DNA of 64,000 nucleotides from positions 1 to 64,000 of the forward strand of contig ONAX01000018.1 in NCBI GenBank assembly GCA_900315875.1. Direction: 5' to 3'. The DNA is from an uncultured Eubacteriales bacterium (GTDB lineage Bacteria; Bacillota; Clostridia; Oscillospirales; Acutalibacteraceae). Of this stretch, positions 1 through 8,787 are shown in pieces. Both the position numbers and the translations under genes were made by a program. Every line of letters starts with the position of its first letter. Position 1 is the first letter of the stretch. Under the pieces are notes generated by a model. That model was not told the origin of the DNA and did not search any database. It saw nothing but the letters and a program-made list of their open reading frames with translations.

Positions 1-72
1 GGAGTGCCTCCGCTGTCAATTCGCGACAATCGCTCAGCTCCGCTTCGCTCTGCAGCGTGACACTGCCGCCGG

Positions 73-101
73 TTGAAATGGAAGAAAAAATCTGATATTA
101 T
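73..101 (+). promoter_or_regulatory. Promoter of the XRE-type regulator
   Basis: TTGAAA (73-78), a 17-base spacer and TATTAT (96-101) preceded by TGA, an extended -10. It lies upstream of the AGGAGG site at 121-126. An ATG at 73 falls inside this promoter, which argues against using it as a start. Confidence 0.6.
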
Positions 102-135
102 ATATACAGAGATTTGCCGGAGGAGGATTGATGTC

Positions 136-972
136 TTGAGCATAATAGGAGATCAAATAAAAAAGTATCGTATCGAAAAGGAAATAACCCAGGAACAGCT
201 TGGTCAGATGCTGAATGTCACTACTCAGGCGGTGTCACGCTGGGAAAGAGGCGGTACTCCCGACGCGGATATGCTTCCGCAGATAGCAGAGGTTCTCGGG
301 GTCAGCATAGACGCACTGTTCGGACTTGAGGAGCAGAGTATGAATCTTAATCTTGCACGCCGACTGAGTCAGATGTCGCGCGAGGAAGCATACCGCCACG
401 CCTTCAATATCTGTTGGGCTATAGAAATAGGTCTGCTCGGAAATGTTTCGGCAATAGACGATTTTATGAAGCCGCATATTGAACGCAAGATGGTCAGTCA
501 CGACAAGAAAACGGACTATCTGGCAAAAATGGTAAACGACGGAGGAATAGCTCTGGTGCGAATGTCACCGGACCTCAATACATTTTTCCTGATGCCTGAG
601 CCGGAGGGCAGAATAAGCGATCAGCTTTGCAGCATTGACGAACTGCTCGAGGTATTTTCGATTTTTGCCGATAGGAAAATGCTGCAGCTTATATATATAA
701 TGTATTCTATGCCGAACATTCCCCTTGCAACATCCCTGCTAAGCAAAAAAACGGGGATTTCGCAGCAGGAAACCGACAGCCTTATGGAGGTGCTGTGCGA
801 GAAAAATCTTGCCACCCGGAGCGTTGTTGTTACTGCCGAAGGTGAGCTTAATTCCTATATTCTCCGCAGGGAATGCGCTGCTATACCGCTGCTGTGCTTT
901 GCGGATGAGATTACAAAGGAAAACATACGCCCCTTTCTGGGCAATTACGACAGAACAAAGCCGTTTTTGTAA
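136..972 (+). CDS. XRE-family DNA-binding regulator with a C-terminal winged-helix-like region
   Basis: A 278-residue cytoplasmic regulator. Residues 4-60 form a Cro/C1-type helix-turn-helix: 'ITQEQLGQMLNVTTQAVSRW' is the canonical pattern, with the recognition helix at TTQAVSRWERG. The remainder is not a recognised family, but residues about 190-230 (LLSKKTGISQQETDSLMEVL) look like a second winged helix. I chose the TTG at 136 because AGGAGG (121-126) lies 9 bases upstream and an upstream in-frame ATG at 73 overlaps the promoter. The gene stands alone and converges with a leftward operon across a shared terminator. No effector domain or adjacent target is evident, so its regulon is unknown. 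Confidence 0.75.
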   Translation: MSIIGDQIKKYRIEKEITQEQLGQMLNVTTQAVSRWERGGTPDADMLPQIAEVLGVSIDALFGLEEQSMNLNLARRLSQMSREEAYRHAFNICWAIEIGLLGNVSAIDDFMKPHIERKMVSHDKKTDYLAKMVNDGGIALVRMSPDLNTFFLMPEPEGRISDQLCSIDELLEVFSIFADRKMLQLIYIMYSMPNIPLATSLLSKKTGISQQETDSLMEVLCEKNLATRSVVVTAEGELNSYILRRECAAIPLLCFADEITKENIRPFLGNYDRTKPFL

Positions 973-983
973 TAGACATAAAA

Positions 984-1023
984 ACTCCGCTCTGATGAAT
1001 TCATCAAAGCGGAGTGATTTTTT
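984..1023. terminator. Bidirectional intrinsic terminator
   Basis: A 16-bp near-perfect inverted repeat (984-999 with 1000-1015, one mismatch) is followed by TTTTTT on the + strand and preceded by AAAA, which serves as a T-run for the minus strand. It sits between two convergent genes and probably ends both. Confidence 0.8.
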
Positions 1024-1501
1024 AGTTTAATTCCAGACTTTCGCCGTCGAGCACCGCCCGTATCAGCCTGCGGTTTTCATACTGCAGCTTAAGCGAGAAA
1101 AACGGATGCTCCTGTGCTAACAGACGCAGGAAAATGCGGTCGCCTTCCCATATCGGAAGCTCGCTGAGAACCTTTTCCTTTTCAACCCAGACCAGCTCGC
1201 CCTCGTTGCACTCACCGATTTCACCTTCGAAATCAGTGGCTGTGAAAAGGAACATGTATTCAAACCAGTCGCCGTCGGAAAAGGTGATTATTCCGCGCAT
1301 GCGCCACTTTGTAAGGGTTATTCCGCATTCCTCGCGCACCTCGCGGATAACACATTCTTCAGGACTTTCGTTGCTTTCAAAATGCCCTCCCGGCCCGAGC
1401 CACAGATCATGGTTCGGGTCGTTTTTCTTTTTGGTGCGGTGCAGCATAAGGTAACAACCGTCACGTTCTATATAACACATCGTGGTCAGCTCTGCGTCCA
1501 T
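1022..1501 (-). CDS. NUDIX hydrolase (MutT-like)
   Basis: A 159-residue NUDIX hydrolase, probably cleaving a nucleoside diphosphate-X substrate such as an oxidised dNTP. The NUDIX box spans residues about 38-60: GGHFES, SPEECVI, then REVREECGI, matching Gx5Ex7REUxEExGU with the metal-binding glutamates present. The ATG at 1501 is preferred over a TTG six bases upstream because GGGAGG is spaced 7 bases from it. It is the last gene of a leftward operon: the YbjN gene's stop is 2 bases from this start, indicating translational coupling. The true substrate cannot be read from sequence. Confidence 0.85.
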   Translation of the reverse strand: MDAELTTMCYIERDGCYLMLHRTKKKNDPNHDLWLGPGGHFESNESPEECVIREVREECGITLTKWRMRGIITFSDGDWFEYMFLFTATDFEGEIGECNEGELVWVEKEKVLSELPIWEGDRIFLRLLAQEHPFFSLKLQYENRRLIRAVLDGESLELN

Positions 1502-1503
1502 GC

Positions 1504-2031
1504 TCAATCCTCCCCTTTCTCTTCTTCGTCCTCGTCATCGGCGGTTATCAGACTGACAAACTTTTTCAGATTGATTATGTTCTTGTTGAGCATTATAAGC
1601 TTATCGTTATAATCGTCCTCTGTCATATTGGTTATGATTATCAGGTACTTTATTGCTTCAGTGCCCAGCTCGCTTCCGGCATAGCTTTCTACAAGCCGGA
1701 AACGCAGGTTTCCTGTTTTCATGTCAAGATCATAACTGCCGTTTATCAGCCTCGTATTTACGAAGGTCAGGGCAACCGCCATGTCGAGCCGGCGCTCCTT
1801 TGGCACGATATAGGGCATCGGGGAGATCATCCGCACGATTTCCCTGTCCGGATGGACGAAAAACATAATGTTTATCGGCATATCCTCGCCGGCAACCTCA
1901 AGATGAATCCTCATCTCATCTTCGTCAATATCGCATTTCAGACCAAGCTCCTCAATGGCGCTGCACACGGTTTCAAATGCCCTGCTGCCTGCCTGAAGCT
2001 GTTCTTCTGTCGGTTTGTTGTTGTCGCTCAT
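1504..2031 (-). CDS. YbjN-domain protein
   Basis: A 175-residue soluble protein resembling the YbjN family, which has a fold related to type III secretion chaperones and no settled function in Firmicutes. The middle carries the family's alternating strands (INIMFFVHPDREIVRMISPM) and the helix AVALTFVNTRLINGSYDLD; the C-terminus ends in an acidic tail (DDEDEEEKGED). There is no signal peptide or membrane segment. Its ribosome site (GGAGGA) lies inside the last codons of the upstream DUF4026 gene, 4 bases away, so the two are coupled. The family call rests on pattern recognition only. Confidence 0.6.
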   Translation of the reverse strand: MSDNNKPTEEQLQAGSRAFETVCSAIEELGLKCDIDEDEMRIHLEVAGEDMPINIMFFVHPDREIVRMISPMPYIVPKERRLDMAVALTFVNTRLINGSYDLDMKTGNLRFRLVESYAGSELGTEAIKYLIIITNMTEDDYNDKLIMLNKNIINLKKFVSLITADDEDEEEKGED

Positions 2032-2035
2032 TTTA

Positions 2036-3328
2036 CTATTCCTCCATCAGGCGGTAGGCTTCATCCGGTGTGATCAGACCATCCTCACAGAATATTCTCC
2101 AGTCGGTAACCTGATCCACACTGTACAAGCCCTCGTCGCCCACCTTCATATCAAGATAATACGGTTCCTGCGACAGCGAAGCGCGGAATTTTCCGTCGCC
2201 TTCAAGACTGATAAGCTCAAACCATATATGCTCGTTCTGAATTTCCTCGGTCCCCTTCGTAGGCAGTCCCAGCTTTATTATTACTGCATACTGCTCCTGA
2301 TCGGTGCACTTTTCCAGATAGCGGAATCGCTCGCGTGCGGCTGCAGCCATACGATTGGTTTCCTTTGTGCTAAGCAGGAACATTGGATTGTCGCCCCAGA
2401 GATTGTTGTATATATCAACCTTGGTCAGAATGCCGTTTTCCTCATCCTCTTCGCTTGTAAAAAGGAAAATCACGGATGTGCGTGTGTTGTGTCCGTTTTC
2501 GCGGTCGCGCATACCGCCGAGCTCCAGACGGCCGTACTCCCAGATGGCTTCCTCCCACGGAACAGCAGTCAGTACAACGGGGCTGCCGTCGCTCAGTCTG
2601 CCGATATAGTAGGAATTGCTGTTTTCGTCTTCCTCATCAAAATCAAGCATGCGGTTTGCAAGCACCGAAATAAGGTTGTAGTGGTTATCGCAGTTTTCTT
2701 TATCGGAATCTAAAATTTCAAGCTCCGTAAGTCCGCACCGGCACAGACCGTGCGTGTGCAGCCAGACCTTGTCGGAGCTTTCGTCCGATACTGCCTGAAC
2801 GGAATAAAGACATGCCGGCGCCGGCGGAACGTCAGACAAGGCCGACATTTTTACAAATCGCGGAGAAAAAACGCGCTCGGCACTTTCATCAAAAAGAGCC
2901 GCAAGCTGCGGAACCATTGCATAAATCAGCCTGAGCTGCAGGTGGTAGCATTCTTTGATATCTCCGTGAAGGGGCATTGCTACTGACAATGCGGCCTGCG
3001 ATCTCTGAACAACCTGCTTTTCCGCTTCGGAAAGGGACGTATTCATATATTCAAGATCCGGGCAGGTGAAATCCATCATAGAAAACTGCACCGCATATTT
3101 TTCGCCGTCATATACAAAGTGCAGACCGCCCTCGCCGTCCTCCGAAAAGCTTTTTTCTATTTCAATACCGGGAATATTTTCAAGTCTGCCGAGAATACCG
3201 GGCATAGGGTCGAAGCCCTCTTTGATTACCGCAAGCATGCAGGACAATTCCTCCCAATATTCAAGCGGCTGTGCCTTTATCCTTGATTTTCTTTTTCTTT
3301 CGTTTTTCTTGTTGTTGTCATTTTCCAA
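2036..3328 (-). CDS. DUF4026/DUF2314-type protein
   Basis: A 430-residue cytoplasmic protein of unknown function. The N-terminal 300 residues resemble DUF4026. The C-terminal 80 (EHIWFELISLEGDGKF, QEPYYLDMKVGDEG, DWRIFCEDG) fit the DUF2314 pattern of a glycine-rich strand, a 'neP' turn, a 'GD' and a DW. The first 20 residues are very basic and lysine-rich. It heads the leftward operon with the YbjN and NUDIX genes. A promoter-like sequence lies about 90 bases upstream, inside an intergenic repeat. The assignment is by motif impression and should be tested with a profile search. Confidence 0.55.
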   Translation of the reverse strand: MENDNNKKNERKRKSRIKAQPLEYWEELSCMLAVIKEGFDPMPGILGRLENIPGIEIEKSFSEDGEGGLHFVYDGEKYAVQFSMMDFTCPDLEYMNTSLSEAEKQVVQRSQAALSVAMPLHGDIKECYHLQLRLIYAMVPQLAALFDESAERVFSPRFVKMSALSDVPPAPACLYSVQAVSDESSDKVWLHTHGLCRCGLTELEILDSDKENCDNHYNLISVLANRMLDFDEEDENSNSYYIGRLSDGSPVVLTAVPWEEAIWEYGRLELGGMRDRENGHNTRTSVIFLFTSEEDEENGILTKVDIYNNLWGDNPMFLLSTKETNRMAAAARERFRYLEKCTDQEQYAVIIKLGLPTKGTEEIQNEHIWFELISLEGDGKFRASLSQEPYYLDMKVGDEGLYSVDQVTDWRIFCEDGLITPDEAYRLMEE

Positions 3329-3417
3329 AACAGTGTCCTCCTTATATCGCCTGCGGAATTATCAAACATTTTCCATCAGGATCCCACACAAATTATGAAA
3401 TAACCATCCCTGAGGTT

Positions 3418-3446
3418 ATTATAACATAAATCTGAACCATTAACAA
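3418..3446 (-). promoter_or_regulatory. Promoter-like sequence in unit A, reading toward the DUF4026 operon
   Basis: On the minus strand: TTGTTA (3446-3441), 17-base spacer, TATAAT (3423-3418) with an extended TG. The second copy of the repeat keeps the same -35 and spacing with TATAAC as -10. Thus the repeat itself supplies most of a promoter. Confidence 0.5.
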
Positions 3447-3900
3447 TCGCCGAAGGCGATAATTTAAACAGATTTATTAAACGTTCGCTCAGCCGTCGGC
3501 TGAGGTGTAGCCGAAGCCGGGGACGGCGTGCGGTTGTTATACCATAATTTTTAACCATAATAAACTATTTCAAAAAAATTATTAAACGTTCGCTCAGCCG
3601 TCGGCTGAGGTGCAGCCGAAGCCGGGGACGGCGTGCGGTTGTTATACCATAAATCTGAACCATTAACAATCGCCGAAGGCGATAATTTAAACAGATTTAT
3701 TAAACGTTCGCTCAGGCGTCCGTTAAGGGCGCAAAGCGACCGAAACGGCAAACGCTATAGTTCTCTCAGGGACAAAGCCAACATTTGCTGTTGTATGATT
3801 ATTATTCGCTTTTTTGTTTTGTATTTAACAGCATAATACCGCCTTTTTGCGACAGAAAAGTCTGTCTTATAAATTATACAATAAAAATCAATAAAAACTA

Positions 3901-3930
3901 TTGTAAAGCAGACCGAAAATATGTTAAAAT
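3901..3930 (+). promoter_or_regulatory. Promoter of the pullulanase gene
   Basis: TTGTAA (3901-3906), 18-base spacer and TAAAAT (3925-3930) preceded by TGT (extended -10). It leaves a leader of roughly 115 bases before the GGGAGG ribosome site at 4043-4048. Confidence 0.6.
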
Positions 3931-4055
3931 GGTAGAGTAAATAGTGTCTGCAAAGAATATAACGCAATCGCGCTTTGCAGAATACCTTCAGGACAACTTG
4001 AAAATCAATAACTTGAAGATAAAGTATAAATGCAACATTTCCGGGAGGGATGGAA

Positions 4056-7000
4056 GTGCTGAAAATGAAACGTATCTTCAGCTGCTTGCTTGCTATCACA
4101 TTAATGTTGGGAGGAACCTCTATGGCTACAAATGCCGTTAATGAAAATCAGACCGGAGCTACTCAGCCGGCAGCAACTCAACCAGCAACTAATCAGCCTG
4201 CTGCAACTCAGCCGGGCACTGCTCAGACAGTAAAATATGCTCATCCGCTCGACGCCCAGGCTTACTTCGGTAATGACCTCGGCGCTGTTTATAACCAGAA
4301 TGCAACCACCTTCAAGGTCTGGGCACCTACTGCCTCAGGCGTGGCTGTAAAGCTGTATGCAACAGGCTCACCCGATGAGGTCGGCGCACAGGATATCTCG
4401 ACAACAGCTATGGTAAAGGGACCGAACGGCGTATGGAGCGTAACACTGCCGGGCGATAAGAAAAACTGCTACTACACATATCTTGTGACAATAAACGGCG
4501 TTACTACGGAAACTGCGGACGTTTATGCCAAGGCTGCCGGAGTAAACGGCAACCGCTCAATGGTCGTTGACCTGCCGTCCACCAATCCTGAGGGCTGGGA
4601 CAAGGACGCGCATGTTCTGTATGACAACCCGACGGACGCAATCGTATGGGAAATTCATGTGCGCGATTTTTCCAAGAGCGAAAGCTCGGGCGTATCAAAA
4701 AAGAACCGCGGCAAATACCTTGCTTTTACCGAAACCGGAACAACTCTCGATAATAAGGGAGAAATTCCGACATGCGTGAATTATCTGAAAAAGCTCGGCG
4801 TTACCCATGTGCAGCTTATGCCGGTTTACGACTATGCGACGATTGACGAATCCGACCCGGATACCGAGGAATACAACTGGGGTTACGATCCGAAGAACTA
4901 CAATGTTCCGGAAGGCTCCTACAGCTCCGACGCGTTCGACGGAAATGTCCGTATTCGCGAATTCAAGCAGATGGTAAAGGCTCTTCACGATGCCGGTATC
5001 GGCGTAATAATGGACGTTGTCTATAACCATACATACACTGCCGAGGGCAGCGTTTTTGAAAACACTGTTCCCGGATACTATTTCCGTATGAATTCAGACG
5101 GCACATTCAGCGATGCGTCAGCATGCGGTGACGAAACCGCCAGCGACCACCTGATGTACCGCAAATATATGATAGATTCCATTCTTTACTGGATCAACGA
5201 ATACCATATCGACGGCTTCCGCTTCGACCTGATGGGTATTCACGATATCGATACGATGAACGCAATACGCAACGAGGTTGATACTAAGGTCAAAGACGGC
5301 AAAAAGATTATCCTCTACGGTGAGCCGTGGACGGGCGGTGCTCTCGGTACCGAAGCAAAAACAGCTGTCAAGTCAAACCTGAAGCTGCTCAATGAAAGAG
5401 TTGGCGCATTCAACGATATTTTCCGCGATGCTGTAAAGGGTCACGTTTTCAACGCACAGGAAACAGGCTTTGTTCAGACAGGTGAGGGACGTGAGCTTGT
5501 GCAAAGTTCCATCGCCGGGAACTGCGGTTCTTCCGGAACCTTCAACCAGCCGTCACAGGTAGTGTCGTATGTTTCGGCTCATGATAATTTCACGCTGTAC
5601 GATAAGCTCGTGCTTTCAACGAAAAATGACGGTTCCTTCGGCGAACGCGATGACCGCATTATTGATATGAATAAAATGGCAGCGGCAATAACACTTTGCT
5701 CGCAGGGCATAAGCTTCATGCAGGCAGGCGAGGATTTTGCCAGAACCAAGTACGGCGACGAAAACAGCTTTGTTTCTCCCGACAGCATTAACCAGCTTGA
5801 CTGGGATTGCCTGATAAGATATGCAGACCTCAATTCCTATTATCAGGGACTGATAGAGATAAGGAAAAATTATAAGCCACTTCGCGAGCCGACTATGGCA
5901 AGTGCGGAAAAAATTGCTTTTTCTGACGCTCCCCACGGAGTAATCGCATTTACGCTGAGCAACAGCATTACATTGGATCATGAATGGGGATACCTGGCAG
6001 CAGCATTCAATGCTTCTGATGAGGACGCAACTGTTACACTCAGACAGAGCGGAAGCGCAGCACTCCCGTCATCATGGGTTATTCTTGCGGATGCATATGA
6101 AGCGGGTCTTGACAAGATAGGCGAGCTTGATTCATCAACTATTACTATCCCCGCACGTTCCTGTCTTATCCTTGCAGACAAGCAGGGCTATGAGCGAGTA
6201 AAAAAATCATCCGATAAATGCAAGGTTACGATCGAATATAAGGACAGCGACAGCGGCGAAGTTATCAAGAAGCAGGTAATAAAGGGCTCACAGGGCAGCT
6301 CGTATTCCAGTGCAAAGGATTCAACTCTTGATGTTGAGTACGACTATGTTGACGTTGAGGGAAGCCCTGCAGGCAAATTCACAACAGAGCCGCAGAAGGT
6401 CACATACCTTTATAAGAAATTTACCGGAGAGATTTTTACCCTGACCGTAAAATATCTTCAGGAAGGCAATAAGCAGCTTATGATGGCTGAAACGGAGCTT
6501 TCAAAGCCGGTTACGATGCGCATAAGAAGCGGTGAAGACTACACAGCCCCGATAAAGCAGATACCAGGAATGAAGCTGGATACTTCCGTTTTCCCGATTA
6601 ATGCCGTAGGCCGCGCAGTATACGACATGGAAGTAAATTACTACTATATCCCGTCGGATCAGACTGATCTTGTGCTGCATTACTACAATTCCCACGGCTT
6701 CGGCAAGGTTTATGCCTATGTAACGGCAAGCGGCACTGACGGAGAAACTATTCTTTCAGCAGAGCTTCCCGGCAGCGAAATGAAAGCGGATTCTGAACTC
6801 GGAATAGGCTGGTATTCACTGACAATCAGCGGCAAAGGCTCGCTGACGGGCGTTACAGTCAAATTCAGCGATACCTCAGGCCCCGGAACGGACGATCAGG
6901 TTTATTCTGTCGGCGGCGAGGTCTGGATCAAGAACGGAGAGGTTATCCGCACCGGAGAGCTTAACATTATATACATACAAAACGGCACTATCCTCGGCTG

Positions 7001-7265
7001 CGATACACAGACCGGAAGGGTTGGAGAGGAATATGCTACCGTAGGCAAGGAATTTGAAAACCTGCGCGTAAGCGGATCGACCACCAACACCACCGGAACA
7101 TTTACTGAAGCACCGATTTACGTTATCTACCGTTATGAGGAAATGCAGCTTGTTGAAAAACCGATGATGAAGGTTGTAATCGCCCTTGGTATTTCGTCGC
7201 TGCTTACCCTTGCGGCAGCTGCTGCACTCGGTTTTGCATACCGCAGGAAAAAGAGAAATATGTAA
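4056..7265 (+). CDS. pulA: Type I pullulanase, secreted and membrane-anchored, with MucBP-like and starch-binding-like modules
   Basis: Debranching enzyme cleaving alpha-1,6 links in pullulan and starch (GH13). Layout: signal peptide (1-25); a Thr/Gln/Pro linker; CBM48-like domain (about 60-165); GH13 core with the type I pullulanase signature YNWGYDP, nucleophile Asp391 in DGFRFD, acid Glu423 in YGEPW and Asp510 in SAHDN. Then two MucBP-like domains (about 722-865), a CBM26-like starch-binding module (about 872-965), a third MucBP-like domain and a transmembrane helix (about 1040-1062) followed by RRKKR. There is no LPXTG and no dockerin, so anchoring looks membrane-based. I chose GTG 4056 because GGAGGG lies 6 bases upstream; ATG 4065 and ATG 4050 are alternatives. 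A terminator follows, so it is monocistronic. Confidence 0.92.
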   Translation: MLKMKRIFSCLLAITLMLGGTSMATNAVNENQTGATQPAATQPATNQPAATQPGTAQTVKYAHPLDAQAYFGNDLGAVYNQNATTFKVWAPTASGVAVKLYATGSPDEVGAQDISTTAMVKGPNGVWSVTLPGDKKNCYYTYLVTINGVTTETADVYAKAAGVNGNRSMVVDLPSTNPEGWDKDAHVLYDNPTDAIVWEIHVRDFSKSESSGVSKKNRGKYLAFTETGTTLDNKGEIPTCVNYLKKLGVTHVQLMPVYDYATIDESDPDTEEYNWGYDPKNYNVPEGSYSSDAFDGNVRIREFKQMVKALHDAGIGVIMDVVYNHTYTAEGSVFENTVPGYYFRMNSDGTFSDASACGDETASDHLMYRKYMIDSILYWINEYHIDGFRFDLMGIHDIDTMNAIRNEVDTKVKDGKKIILYGEPWTGGALGTEAKTAVKSNLKLLNERVGAFNDIFRDAVKGHVFNAQETGFVQTGEGRELVQSSIAGNCGSSGTFNQPSQVVSYVSAHDNFTLYDKLVLSTKNDGSFGERDDRIIDMNKMAAAITLCSQGISFMQAGEDFARTKYGDENSFVSPDSINQLDWDCLIRYADLNSYYQGLIEIRKNYKPLREPTMASAEKIAFSDAPHGVIAFTLSNSITLDHEWGYLAAAFNASDEDATVTLRQSGSAALPSSWVILADAYEAGLDKIGELDSSTITIPARSCLILADKQGYERVKKSSDKCKVTIEYKDSDSGEVIKKQVIKGSQGSSYSSAKDSTLDVEYDYVDVEGSPAGKFTTEPQKVTYLYKKFTGEIFTLTVKYLQEGNKQLMMAETELSKPVTMRIRSGEDYTAPIKQIPGMKLDTSVFPINAVGRAVYDMEVNYYYIPSDQTDLVLHYYNSHGFGKVYAYVTASGTDGETILSAELPGSEMKADSELGIGWYSLTISGKGSLTGVTVKFSDTSGPGTDDQVYSVGGEVWIKNGEVIRTGELNIIYIQNGTILGCDTQTGRVGEEYATVGKEFENLRVSGSTTNTTGTFTEAPIYVIYRYEEMQLVEKPMMKVVIALGISSLLTLAAAAALGFAYRRKKRNM

Positions 7266-7270
7266 TATTA

Positions 7271-7307
7271 CCGCCCCGGTCACTTTAACTGTCCGGGGCG
7301 GATTTTT
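7271..7307 (+). terminator. Intrinsic terminator of the pullulanase gene
   Basis: A 9-bp perfect GC-rich stem (CCGCCCCGG, 7271-7279, with 7293-7301) followed by ATTTTT. Confidence 0.85.
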
Positions 7308-7489
7308 GGTTGGTCGTGAGCTTGCTGCTGCACTCCGGACAAATAACGGAAGCTGACCAATCACAGGAAGAATTTGAAGCTACAAAGCACTTTGTCAACG
7401 ACTGAGAATTCAGCAAACAGGGGCACAAACCAGATACAGAATACTTTTTGTAAATTTATATTTTAGGTAATGCATTTTCCGGCTTTTTC

Positions 7490-7498
7490 TGATATAAT
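7490..7498 (+). promoter_or_regulatory. Extended -10 promoter for the metallo-beta-lactamase-fold lipoprotein gene
   Basis: TGATATAAT at 7490-7498 is a consensus extended -10. The -35 position holds only a weak match (ATGCAT-like). Position agrees with the downstream AGAGAGG ribosome site. Confidence 0.5.
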
Positions 7499-7545
7499 GT
7501 TCTTATCATCATAAGTAAACAGATATTGCAAGAGAGGTGCGCATA

Positions 7546-8412
7546 ATGAAACATAAAAGGCTTCCGGCACTGATAATGTCGCTCCTGATGCTTCTGCCCT
7601 TTGCAGGCTGCGCTCAGGGTCAGACTGAAGAAAGCAGCAAGCCCACAATTGAAATAACCGTTTTCAGCATAGGCAAGGCTGATTCCATACTTGTCCGGAC
7701 GGGCGATAATACAATGCTTATTGACTGCGGCGAGGAATCCGACGAGGAATATATCCTGTCCGAGCTTGAAAAGCGCAGCATTACTCATCTTGACGTGCTG
7801 CAGATAACTCATTTTGATAAGGATCATGTCGGCAGCGCTGCTGCTGTTGCAGGCAAGCTTGATATAGACAAGATAATTTACCCGGACTATGAGGGAACCC
7901 GCAGCGAATACAGCAAATTCATGCAGGCTATTGAAGGTCACAGCGACTCTTCAGCAGTGAGTGAAATCATTTCCGGCACTTTAGGCGAAGCTCAGTATAC
8001 AGTATACCCGGCTGAATCTCCGGAAAACTACTATTCTGACGACAGCGAATACGACAATGAAATGTCACTTGTTACAAAGCTCAGTTTCGGCAGCAAAACT
8101 TTCCTTTTTACAGGCGACGCCGAGAAAAAGCGTCTGAAAAGTATGATAAAGCAGGATGTTGACTGGAGCTGTGACTGGATAAAGCTCCCCCACCACGGCA
8201 GATACTGCAAACAGCTTTCAGGATTTCTTTCGCAGTGTGCGCCGACATATTCCGTTATGACGATTTCCTCCGCAGAACCTGCCGAAGACGATACCATCGC
8301 GCTGCTCAAGGAACTGAATATACAAAGCTTTGATACTTTATCCGGAAATGTCGTGACCGTATGCGACGGCGAAACGATAACCGTAAAAAATGAAAGCACG
8401 GAGGAAGGATAA
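7546..8412 (+). CDS. Extracytoplasmic metallo-beta-lactamase-fold lipoprotein (ComEC hydrolase-domain-like)
   Basis: A 288-residue exported lipoprotein. The signal peptide ends in a lipobox, PFAGC, with Cys21 as the lipidation site. The rest is a metallo-beta-lactamase fold of the type found as the C-terminal domain of the DNA-uptake protein ComEC: an early Asp in MLIDCG, the metal motif HFDKDHVG (His89, Asp91, Asp93, His94), TGDAE and LPHHGRY. ATG 7546 is used because AGAGAGG is 8 bases upstream; an upstream GTG in frame is too close to it. Such proteins are thought to hydrolyse phosphodiesters; acting on DNA outside the cell is an inference. The genes immediately after it (DUF3783, GIY-YIG, RecQ) are tightly packed and probably cotranscribed. 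Confidence 0.8.
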   Translation: MKHKRLPALIMSLLMLLPFAGCAQGQTEESSKPTIEITVFSIGKADSILVRTGDNTMLIDCGEESDEEYILSELEKRSITHLDVLQITHFDKDHVGSAAAVAGKLDIDKIIYPDYEGTRSEYSKFMQAIEGHSDSSAVSEIISGTLGEAQYTVYPAESPENYYSDDSEYDNEMSLVTKLSFGSKTFLFTGDAEKKRLKSMIKQDVDWSCDWIKLPHHGRYCKQLSGFLSQCAPTYSVMTISSAEPAEDDTIALLKELNIQSFDTLSGNVVTVCDGETITVKNESTEEG

Positions 8413-8418
8413 GAACAT

Positions 8419-8787
8419 ATGGATAAAAAGGTACTGTTTTTCGGCTTTACAGACAGTGAGATGAAAACCCTGCGTGCTGTACTGTCGCCGCTTGGTGCAG
8501 AGCTTGACAATATTCTGCAGGAGGAATGGGACAAATCCATCGGTGCGCTGCTCGGTCTGCCGATAGGCAGCAGCGGCAGAACCTCCGGTATTGACGGTAA
8601 AATGCTCGTCATGTCCGGCTTTGACCAGGACAGCATGTCGCTGCTTTTGTTTCAGATGAAAAATGCAGGCTTCGGGACCGATGTTTTAAAGGCAGTCGCA
8701 ACCCCGGCGAATATTTCATGGACTCCGGGGCAGCTGTACAGGGAGCTGTCCGCCGAGCATGCACACATGAACAGATCAGCAAAATGA
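8419..8787 (+). CDS. DUF3783 domain protein
   Basis: A 122-residue cytoplasmic protein of the DUF3783 type, function unknown. Typical traits: a short N-terminal strand (KVLFFGFTDSEMKTL), a middle helix, and the segment MLVMSGFDQDSMSLLLFQM, in which most family members keep a GF and a nearby acidic residue. It begins 6 bases after the lipoprotein stop and overlaps the GIY-YIG start by ATGA, so it belongs to this operon. No catalytic motif is visible. Confidence 0.6.
   Translation: MDKKVLFFGFTDSEMKTLRAVLSPLGAELDNILQEEWDKSIGALLGLPIGSSGRTSGIDGKMLVMSGFDQDSMSLLLFQMKNAGFGTDVLKAVATPANISWTPGQLYRELSAEHAHMNRSAK

Larger units (their letters stand above)
3329..4055. repeat. Gene-free mosaic of intergenic palindromic repeats
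   Basis: No credible gene is seen here. Unit A (about 68 bp) occurs directly at 3425-3492 and 3648-3715; unit B (about 73 bp) occurs at 3475-3547 and 3579-3652. The units share edges, giving the order A-B-spacer-B-A on the same strand. Unit A contains the hairpin TCGCC-GAA-GGCGA and unit B contains CAGCC-GTC-GGCTG. Copies are almost identical, including one T/C difference in B, so the duplication is recent or under homogenisation. Short ORFs across it are repeat translations and are not reported as genes. Confidence 0.85.

Noticed and set aside
3376..4141. Short ORFs across 3376-4141, including two that share a 20-residue stretch
   Set aside because: The shared peptide is the translation of the intergenic repeat units in one frame; no start signal or other coding evidence.
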